Assembly: GCA_034359265.1 (NCBI GenBank)
Contig: CP136896.1
Coordinates: 5,673,501-5,737,500 of the forward strand
Length of the DNA: 64,000 bases
From: Canna indica
Taxonomy: Eukaryota; Streptophyta; Magnoliopsida; Zingiberales; Cannaceae
Reading direction: 5' to 3'
Positions 55,740 to 64,000 of this stretch are shown piece by piece. The notes beneath the pieces were generated by a model. The model made no database searches. It saw only the letters and a program-made list of their open reading frames with translations, and was not told the origin of the DNA. The position numbers and the translations under genes were made by a program. Numbering within the stretch: position 1 is the first letter of the stretch; each line of letters starts with the position of its first letter.

Positions 55740-55999
55740 TTGGATGATTTCGGCGCGCGTCCGAAGTGGACGATTCCGGCGCGAGTCCAAAGTGGACGAT
55801 TCCGGCGGGAGTCTGAATTGGACGATTCCGGCGCGCGTCCGAAGTGGACGATTCCGGCGCGAGTCCGAATTGGACGATTCCGGCGCGCGTCCGAAGTGGA
55901 CGATTCCGGCGCGAGTCCGAATTGGACGATTCCGGCGCGAGTCCGAATTGGACGATTCCGGCGCGCGTCCGAAGTGGACGATTCCGGCGCGCGTCCGAA
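55740..55999. repeat. 26-bp minisatellite, about ten copies
   Basis: TGGACGATTCCGGCGCGCGT + CCGAAG repeated without spacers, with variants GAGTCCGAAT. GC-rich in an AT-rich setting. Because 26 is not a multiple of three, open frames with 26-residue repeats appear in several frames; they are not genes. Confidence 0.95.
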
Positions 56000-56404
56000 A
56001 TTAATCTAAACCCTAATAATTAATCTAACAAATTAAACAATTAATCTAAACAATTAATTAACATTTATAAAATAATTAATTAACAATTTCAAAACAAATA
56101 TATATATATATATATATTTATTCCGGCGCCGGAGTCCACCCTCCGGCGCCGGCGTACAGTGGTCGGACACACTGTCCGGCCACTGTAGAAGGTCCGGCGG
56201 CGGCCATAGGCCGACCGAAACCCTAGAAATAGGGTTTCGGTCGGATTTTAACATCTCCGGCCGAAACGGTATAGGCCGGCCGATCAACATACCGGCAGCA
56301 GCGGCAGCGGCGCGGCGGCGAGAGGCGTCGGCGTCGGCAGCAGCGGCGAGAGGTGTCGGCAGGAGTGGCGGCGGCAGCAGCGGGAGGAAGAAGGGTCGAG
56401 CGCG

Positions 56405-56729
56405 AGAGCGTGCCCTATATAAACTTATCAGCAACGGCTCACTCGCCCGTTAGAAAGTCGTTGCTGATAAGTTATCATCAGCAACGGCTCACTTATCCGT
56501 TAGCAAGCCGTTGCTGATAATTAAAATATCAGCAACGGCTCGCCTTTCCGTCAGAAAGCCGTTGCTGATAATTAAAATAATCCGCAACGGCTCGGGTTTC
56601 CGTTAGAACGTCGTTGCAGATACAAATATCTGCAACGGCTCGGGCGGCCGTAAGAACGCCGTTGCAAATAGCAACGGCTTGAGCGGCCGTTGCTGATAGC
56701 CGTTGCTGAAGACCAAGTTTGTAGTAGTG
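56405..56729 (-). promoter_or_regulatory. CACTA 5' end: promoter and subterminal repeats
   Basis: Read on the minus strand: CACTA tip, an array of GCCGTTGCTGAT/GCAACGGCT motifs, then GTTTATATAGGGC (TATA box at 56416-56423) directing transcription towards TNP2. The G/C-rich leader (56080-56400) follows. The identical arrangement at 30114-30379 supports it. Confidence 0.7.
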
Positions 56730-57317
56730 TTATATAGAGATCCCAATGGTAGGGGCTCGATTTCAAACAAGCTCAACGGGTATAAATTCAAAATAGAGTC
56801 ATTGATGGTATTATGAGAATTCTAGACAGTTTGACTAGTTGAGACCTTTATGGGAATACTGGAAAGTACTCGTACTTTTCGATAGAAGTTCGGTCGACGA
56901 ATCTCGTCCTTCTGATTCCTCCGATTTTGACTTGGGAAATGATGCAACACTCGTCTGGGGATATTACATCATCCGCCTGGAATGTTACAACATCCCATCC
57001 CATAATTAATTCGGGATATTCTGAAATATTACAACATCCCATTCAGGATATTCCAGAATGATATTTATGAGCTGATTTTACTTGATTCTTTGCATCTTTT
57101 CGGTCGAGGACGTCACACGCAAACCGATATGGAACCTAAAAATATTTCTCCATGAAAATATTAATTAATTTCATGTTTCTTATCATCAAAACCAAGATTA
57201 AGACCAATGTTGAAAACCTTAGGCCAACAAATACGATGTAAATAATATTTTGATATCCAGTAAAATTTGATGATTCATATTACAATTTGATATGCATTTT
57301 AATTAAATATTATAAAC

Positions 57318-57320
<3 letters not shown>

Positions 57321-57353
<33 letters not shown>
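57321..57353. repeat. (TA)n microsatellite
   Basis: Uninterrupted TA dinucleotides next to the CACTA-end remnant. Confidence 0.9.
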
Positions 57354-57359
<6 letters not shown>

Positions 57360-57364
57360 AAATA

Positions 57365-57618
57365 TTCCTATTCGACCGCGAAGCCGTCACAGACGATTTA
57401 TCAAACTAGTCGCGTATAGCAATCGCAAATGACAATGCGACGATTACCGACGGTCGCAATATTTACTTATTGCAACGGCTAGCGTAGTGGTCGCAAATTA
57501 TCTGCGACCAAAGCTTCTGCGACGGACCCTTGCGATCACCGCTAGCCATCACCGAAGACCTTTGGCGACGGCTTTGCAACTGTTGTGGTCGTCGCAGAAG
57601 AGGATGTTTTTGGTAGTG
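57365..57618. mobile_element. Truncated end of a second CACTA family
   Basis: Right tip reads, inverted, CACTACCAAAAACATCC. Inside are repeated GCGACG(A/G), TCGCAGA and CGCAAAT motifs typical of a CACTA subterminal array, unlike the GCAACGGC array of the neighbour. The left part is missing, and no duplication is assignable. Confidence 0.65.
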
Positions 57619-58483
57619 ACTAAATCCCATCAAATTACATTTGAGAAATCAAAACTATATTGTCTTATATTTTTCTCGGTTAATTTATGAGATAATAATC
57701 AGTGGATGATTCTTAATATATATTTCAAATATAAAGAAAGTTTAAGACCAATTAATTAGAATACACTACCATCGAGGATCATGCTCAATTTTTTTTCCCA
57801 ACTTCTACACATTTACACTCATGCGTATGCATGAAGCTGAAATGTAAGTTGGCCATTTGTCAAATAATTCTCAAGTAGTTCAACTTCTCAACTTGTCATA
57901 GAAGCACTTGCCACCATTATTTGCACTTTTGCAGGAATAACATCTGAACTTCTGATATCGAGGTCGTCGCAAGCGAGAGAATAAAATAACTAAATATTAA
58001 TTGTTAACTTCTTTCTGCATTTCTGCATTTCTGCATTTCTGCATGCACAGACAAATATACGATCAGATGTGTCCTCAATATACATGCATGCAGGTCAATT
58101 GCAGGAGTATATAATTAATTAATGATGTAGGGCAAGCAGATATATCGCTTATCCAATATTGAGCTCTCGTGAACCTGTGGCTGCAGCACAGACATATATA
58201 TATATATATATAATATATTGCCTTGTCCACTTTCATCAATTAATTATATATATTTTAATATTTTTAGTTTCATTCACATATATTTATATATATACTTGAT
58301 CTTACTATATAATTATCCCCTTCAATAAGTCTAAAGATTTGAATATATATATATGGCTAATTATGGAGCAACTTTAATTTGAAGCATTAAATCCTACACT
58401 TCGTCACTAAATCCCCATTTTTGTTCCTTTCCAACTGTCTCGCTGCAATATATATATATATATATATATATCAACATTTTATA

Positions 58484-58797
58484 TATCGCTTTAGTTTTTA
58501 TTTTTAAATCTTCACATTTAATATTTAGATGTTGATAGATACAAAAATTATTCATAATTAGTCTCTAAAAATAATTTTAGAATCAGATCAATTAAGTGAC
58601 TATGTTACTGGTATTTCTATAATTTAGAGTCAAATAAATTAAGTGATTCTATTATTATTATTTCTATGGATCTTTAGAGGTTAATAATTAGAAATAAATT
58701 TTATGTTTATTAATTTTTAAATGTGAAGATTTAAAAATAAAAATATAATTTGTCTGTAATTTTATGTCTCTATAGCTAAGTAAATTGTGTTGTAGTG
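58484..58797. repeat. Small inverted-repeat element, CACTA-like tip
   Basis: Arms TTTTTATTTTTAAATCTTCA (about 58496-58515) and its complement (58717-58744). The right tip reads, inverted, CACTACAACACAATTTAC. An internal imperfect duplication AATTAAGTGA(C/T) occurs at about 58590 and 58635. Probably a MITE. Confidence 0.5.
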
Positions 58798-58810
58798 CAT
58801 CTTACCAACT

Positions 58811-58845
<35 letters not shown>

Positions 58846-61800
58846 TATGCTTGATATCTGTCCAAATCTTAAATATAGGGTCATTAATTAATTAATCAAC
58901 CCGGTCATCGAGACCTAACTAAAACTCCTCATTTGTTGCCATTAGAATCATAAGGACCACTGGAGACCGGCCAAGTAATTAAATCAACGTTGATTTCAAG
59001 CTCAATTAAAATGTCATTTAATTGACACATACATTGCCATGGTTCCTTTTCAAGAATCTAGTCGCCATCTGTCCTAAATTTTGCTTGTAGACAACCTCTT
59101 TCCCAACTTCTCAAGCCATAAAGACAGTCCCCAAAGCCTTAACTATATATGATGATGAAGTGATTAATTAAATTAATTATTAACTCTGACGTCACAATTA
59201 AATATTAACGATCGCTTTCTGGAGAATGAGATGATAATGCCGGACGACGACGACAAATTAAAACAGTACCAGTCACAACTCACAAGAGCTGTTACGGAAA
59301 AATTAATCACAGAGATGGTCACTATCTGTGAGCCAACAGTAGAACTCACTGTTCTCAGTACTCATGCATATATTATCAGCAGTATATATACGTAGGTAAT
59401 TAATTAAGTATAATTAAGATTAATGAAGCTTGAGCTATATATAGCTCAACAATTAATTATATATAATGATATATATCCATGAGACCACTAATTAATTAAG
59501 CTCTCTCTTATCTTCTATAATTATATATTAGCCTCATATATGGTTGGAACGGCGCAGCTTAATTATAAACGTGTTTAATTGGATATGTTCTCTTTTGGTT
59601 TTACTGATCATTCATTAATTAATTCAATTGGGACTGCTTTAACTTGAAATAGTGTAGTCCTTTTCAAGCATTATGTCATGGTATGTATACTGTTATTTTT
59701 TATATATAGGAAATTAGATTCAAGTTATTGTTAACCCAGAAAATGCAATATAATTGAATACATATGCATGATTAGTTTTGGAGGAAATGAAACCTTATGA
59801 TGATTAGTAGGATATGAAGGGGTTTGATTGGTCTATTTAGCAGTTTTGTCCCCGTCCGATGTGATCAAATAGAGAAACTTGTTTTGGGTGAGATAAACTC
59901 AAATAAAGGAACTGATATGACAACAGATTGAACTTAATTATTGCAATGATTTATATGTCTCAGCAAGACACCTTGGAATCAATCCAAGACACCTTCTATA
60001 ATTGTAATATATTCATATATATAATCAAATAACTTGTTTTTATTAGATTGATTGAATTCTTGCTCGATTAAATTATACAGGAGAATTATTGTCTTATCCA
60101 AGTTAATTATAAATATTGGTTAAAATGCACCCAAGTTGAAGAAACAAATTAGTTCAAATATAAGATTAGCTGTTCATCAAATCAAAAGTTAGTTGTTTAT
60201 TTATTTATTTATTCAAGACGCACAAGAGGGACGTTGATCCTAAAAAATAAAAGGACAAGAGGGTTATCACAGTTCACTTGGGACATCCAAATCAGGCATT
60301 TAAAATAGGTAGGACAAGGTCTTTAATCAGAGCAAATTAACAAATCAACAGACATGCATATGTCAGGAAGGAATTCTCACTATCCAATCAATGAAGCTAA
60401 TTGTTGAGATGGAGGAGGCAAACTAAAAGCAAAAAATAAAGCTTGTCACCAAAAAGACACTACTACTGAAGCCGGATGTGTTGGGGATGACTTCATGCCT
60501 TTTTTATATGTATATTATATTTACTTAAACTAGAAGCTTGAACTAATATAATCCTTCCTTTCACTTTTTTATATGTGGCCTACTTCTCTAGCCTTTATAC
60601 TTCAACTTTAGTAATTGCAGTTTGGAATATTCTCTTTGCTCCTTGTAATGCATACTTATCGTGAATTAATATTCTGGTTATATACTGGTTTTTTAAAGTA
60701 ATCTCTCTATATATAAGCCTCTTATGCCTACTAAATATTTTTTATTGACCCAAGTAAAATTAATTATTAATTCTTTTTTAAATATCCATCTTTGAACTAT
60801 CCTTTAAATTTTTGTTTGGTATTATTAATGGATATATATTAGCTAGCCTTTATGCCTCCATATATAGTTCAAGTTTAAAATTAATTAGTCCTTTTTAAAC
60901 TTGACCATATATTTTAAAATAAATATATATATTATAATTCATAGCCCTAGCTAGCTAGTTTGTGTTATATCATGATCATATATATACACACATTAATTAG
61001 AAAGATTCTGGATTTGTCTTTATCATCAAATGGAGATATATGTTGTACGAATATTTGTAATAAAGTTAATACTATAAAATAAATTTAAATTGTCTAAGTA
61101 AAGAATAGTATATAATATAATACTTTTCATCATAATTAAAACTACATTTTCCTGCAGGTCTAGCTAGCTTGTCCCCTAGCCATGATATATCTCTTTCTAA
61201 CAGTTCATTTCCTTTCCCTATATATGATTCTTAAGAATATAACTTTTATTTTATCCAGATACGGTTTCTCCATATATGCATATTAAGTAGAGAAATATAA
61301 AAACAAAACCAACAATCAATTGCAATGTGTTTATTTTATCATACATATATGTTAATTAATTAATTAATTACATAGCGTCAGAAATTTATTAATTCCTCTG
61401 GTGCATGCATTTAAATGCAAATATATGTATTGCTTTAGCTACAAATAATTAGAGGATGCAGCATATATATTTAAACTTGTCATTCTGTTGCCTAATTTAT
61501 ATAAATTAGTATATATATGTAATACAGTACTAGTCGACGTACGTTAGAACAAAGATAAAGTTACCCTAATTCAATATAGTAGGTAGCTGGCCATCGACAT
61601 TTCACGATCATGCATGTTGCACAATTTGAGCATTAATTGAGCTCTTCTTTACACCTTTACAAATATCGATCTTTTAGTTAATTTAAGGCTACAGATGTAT
61701 ATATGTGATGACAGTGATGGCGACGGAGGTGAAGGCCAGCATGACTCGATCTTAATCCTCTCAGCAAAACAACAAGCAGAAGAAATAAAAGGGAGCTAAT

Positions 61801-62599
61801 GATCCAATTAAGCAGTCTGCGTCGATGGACAGTGGTGAAGGCATGCAGCAGCCACATGAGAAAATTCTACAGATCCGTCTTATAATTGCAAGCCTTATTC
61901 TCCTCTCGCAATGATTGAAATTATTATGATTATGATGTACGAGTAATTAAATGAGAGCAGCTTGCCGCGCTGGTGCCACCATTTGTCGCCCTTAATCTCA
62001 ATCACTAGCTCTGCATTACTGATTAATACAAAGCACATTTAATTCATTGATACATATATATATGTTTATATATCTTTGCTATATATATGTATTTATAGGC
62101 TAGGTAGCTTAATTGATTGCGGCTGTTGGGACAAGGAAGAGTAATGAGTTATCTTTCTGCAAGAAACAAAACTAGGGTTCCAAATCATAGAGTTCAATAA
62201 TTGTAGTGAAATAAATATATATATATGGTCTGGCCTCTCAAACTTCCCCACACACAAGAACAGTACTGGTTGAGAAGGACGCAGGACCCGACGTCTGCCA
62301 AAAACATGTCTATTACCTAATTTGGCCTTTGCTATCTGTGTCTGTTTTAGTGCTTTGGTTGCAGGCTAAGGCGTGGGCAATATGGACTTTGAACAAGGCT
62401 TCCATGATTGAGATTGATCACCTTCAACTCCGTCGAGTTTGGTTGTCTGCTTTGTTAGCTGCTTATATATATATATGTATATATACCAGCCTTATATATC
62501 AATGGTAAAATGGTTTAATTTTGTTTCAAGTTCTACTTTATTACATACTATATACGCAGATGAATTAAATACATACTGTGGAGAATTATTTCCTGAAAG

Positions 62600-62631
<32 letters not shown>

Positions 62632-63524
62632 CATTGAATTCAATTCCATTAATTATTAGCTTGCTGCAAGATCTCTTCTCTTACTTGTGTTGTTTTAATT
62701 TGGTCGATCTTGCTAATTTAGGCTTTGTTGCTGTTAGGGAAGAAGCAACAGTCATGTACTGCAACATGCATATATTCAAAGTTCACATGCATATTTGAAA
62801 CAGTAGACAAAAAGGAAATGATACATATATACACTTGAGAGATCAAGTACAACTACACGTGATTCAACACGTACATGTAGGAATTGATTCAACAAGTAAC
62901 ATATATTCAAAGTTTAATATGGAGCCTTACATGATTATAATTCACTATTACAATTGATCCCTTTGTCACTCTCATTACTTGACAAGACCCTCTTATTTTA
63001 TAAGAGAGGAAATTAATTATGATAAAACTAGCCATACGGCAAGTTTTCAAACATATGTGAAAATACACACCCAATAAGTGAAAAAAATGATATGAGTAGT
63101 CTATTCCTAAATATTTTATGAAAGGGTAAACATGAGCTTTGATGATTGAACGTGAGAGATGAGTGGATGAATATGAATTTGTGGTTATAAATTCATATTA
63201 ATTTGTTCATTCATTGTCCATATTCACTAATTTTGTACTCATGTTTACTCTTTCATATGTTATGTGTGGAGGGATATATGACTTATCGTAGAAGTTGCAC
63301 TCCCCAATAAGTGAATAAGGCTCTTTAGCAATTTGAATTGCATTGAAGTACTTGATGTAATAGCTAGAGTACGTACCCTAAATTCTCTCTTTAACTCGAC
63401 TCGCCTGATTATGGTGAATATGTAGCTTTCCTTGCCTTCCAAGTGATCTCAACTTACAAGGGATTTTCCTAAATGTGTCATTATATATACTCAGCACAAA
63501 CCTTGACTCGTAAATAGAAATCAA

Positions 63525-63695
63525 GTTTTAGAGTCAAATAAATTAAGTAACTATATAGTTGTGGTTTTTATAAATTTTTAGATGCTAATTTGGAACTAAT
63601 TTTGTGTTTACTAATTTACAAATGTGAAGATTTAAAAATAAAATCTAATTTGTCTATAATTTTGTATTTCTGTAAGTCGATTATATTATAGTGAT
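63525..63695. repeat. Partial second copy of the 58.6-kb inverted-repeat element
   Basis: GAGTCAAATAAATTAAGT, AATGTGAAGATTTAAAAATA and ATTTGTCTATAATTTT match 58625-58790 in the same order, ending ATTATAGTG (inverted CACTATAAT). The left arm is not seen. Confidence 0.55.
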
Positions 63696-64000
63696 ATTTT
63701 AAATGTACTCGCTTTCAAAAATATAACTTAAAATGAGTGCTTTGAGATGCGGTTATAGACAAATGTGTGTTGATTAATTAGGCGTTATCCCACAAATTAA
63801 GATTGCTGTGTCCAAGTAACTTATGATCCTCCTATCTTTAAAAAGTTTATACATATAATATATAAATGACTCTTCGTACAAAATCTCTAATTAACTGGAA
63901 CATTACATTAGTCTCACAAAGTTGTCAACTAGAATGGATTAATCTTATTATTGAAACCATCAATTATCATCCAGTATAAGAAGGAGAATATGGGTAATTA

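Larger units (their letters stand above)
49468..56729 (-). mobile_element. Full-length CACTA (En/Spm) transposon
   Basis: 7,262 bp. Tips CACTATTAGAAAAA (left) and, inverted, CACTACTACAAAC (right), with exact 3-bp duplication TTA (49465-49467 and 56730-56732). Subterminal arrays of GCAACGGC motifs lie at 49483-49870 and 56425-56715. Genes are on the minus strand, so the right end is the 5' end: promoter, leader with minisatellite and hairpin, TNP2, TNPA. One frameshift in TNP2 and one TGA in TNPA suggest this copy is not autonomous. Confidence 0.95.
48048..57229 (-). repeat. Solo copia LTR (Sirevirus-like), broken by hAT and CACTA insertions
   Basis: LTR in antisense made of three pieces: 48048-48660, 49341-49467 and 56733-57229, about 1.24 kb in total. 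It starts TGTTGGTGAAATAGCCC and ends ATCATCAAAACCAAG...CCAACA. Content and order follow the solo LTR at 4446-5661. The sequence is collinear across each insertion after removing duplications AAGATAAG and TTA. Flanks GATAT and AATAC do not give a clean 5-bp duplication. Confidence 0.75.
57619..64000. other. AT-rich intergenic region, no gene recognised
   Basis: No ORF with family similarity, no RNA gene and no clear large element. It holds (TA)n runs (about 58195-58212, 58448-58471, 58814-58843, 62603-62630), a TTCTGCATTTCTGCATTTCT short tandem (58013-58040), two copies of a small inverted-repeat element and poly(TTAA) tracts (61353-61371). The larger ORFs (62439-62798 and 63260-63442) are low-complexity or without similarity. 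Density of large transposons drops sharply relative to the rest of the window. Confidence 0.6.

Noticed and set aside
55740..55999. Possible CRISPR-like array
   Set aside because: Repeats are directly adjacent with no unique spacers, in a plant transposon leader; it is a minisatellite.
55695..56009. Overlapping plus-strand ORFs with 26-residue repeats
   Set aside because: Produced by the 26-bp minisatellite, whose period is not a multiple of three; open frames appear in more than one frame and have no other support.
62439..62798. 119-codon ORF at the right end
   Set aside because: Contains TA-microsatellite translation (YIYIYIYI) and no recognisable domain.

Overview
The window is plant nuclear DNA. 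It is AT-rich and intron-containing, and it is packed with Ty1/copia, Ty3/gypsy, Mutator (MULE), PIF/Harbinger, CACTA, hAT and SINE-like elements. Two host-type genes are visible: the first coding exon of an hnRNP-like RRM protein at the left edge (minus strand), and a three-exon NOP10 gene (H/ACA snoRNP subunit) near 34.3-35.3 kb. Captured gene fragments are GC-rich, which fits a monocot, but the species cannot be fixed from this sequence.

Layout. 0-0.9 kb: 5' end and promoter of the RRM gene. 0.95-4.3 kb: a MULE with long inverted ends, into which a 2.1 kb Pack-MULE carrying glycosyltransferase and protein-kinase fragments inserted (exact 9-bp duplication). 4.4-5.7 kb: antisense solo copia LTR. 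5.8-7.5 kb: decayed gypsy gag-pol. 7.96-12.75 kb: a 4.8 kb MULE with a broken MURA-type transposase and a GRF zinc-finger/membrane passenger gene. 13.1-24.3 kb: a Harbinger element (transposase plus Myb/SANT gene), split by a 6.6 kb copia element (duplication ATGAT). 24.4-27.96 kb: small MULE and hAT elements, then AT/ATT microsatellites. 27.97-30.38 kb: a CACTA deletion derivative. 30.67-32.64 kb: a 2 kb hAT element. 32.7-35.3 kb: NOP10. 35.5-46.3 kb: an old antisense copia element carrying a SINE and interrupted by a younger 7.5 kb copia element (duplication TAGGC). 46.3-48.0 kb: remnant of another CACTA TNPA-like gene, holding a hAT. 48.05-57.23 kb: one antisense LTR broken by a hAT (duplication AAGATAAG) and by a 7.26 kb CACTA element (duplication TTA) with TNP2 and TNPA genes. 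57.4-57.6 kb: another CACTA end. 57.6-64 kb: AT-rich sequence with no recognisable gene.

Target-site duplications give a relative insertion order. The window holds both a full-length CACTA element and its deletion derivative, with shared terminal repeats, leader hairpin and 26-bp minisatellite. Every transposase or polyprotein examined carries at least one stop or frameshift, or lacks a key residue, so none looks autonomous as read here, although several element ends are perfectly preserved. I see no clearly new molecular system. The most noteworthy items are the NOP10 splice-site lesion, the CACTA pair, the MULE with its GRF/TM passenger gene, and the scrambled gene capture in the Pack-MULE.
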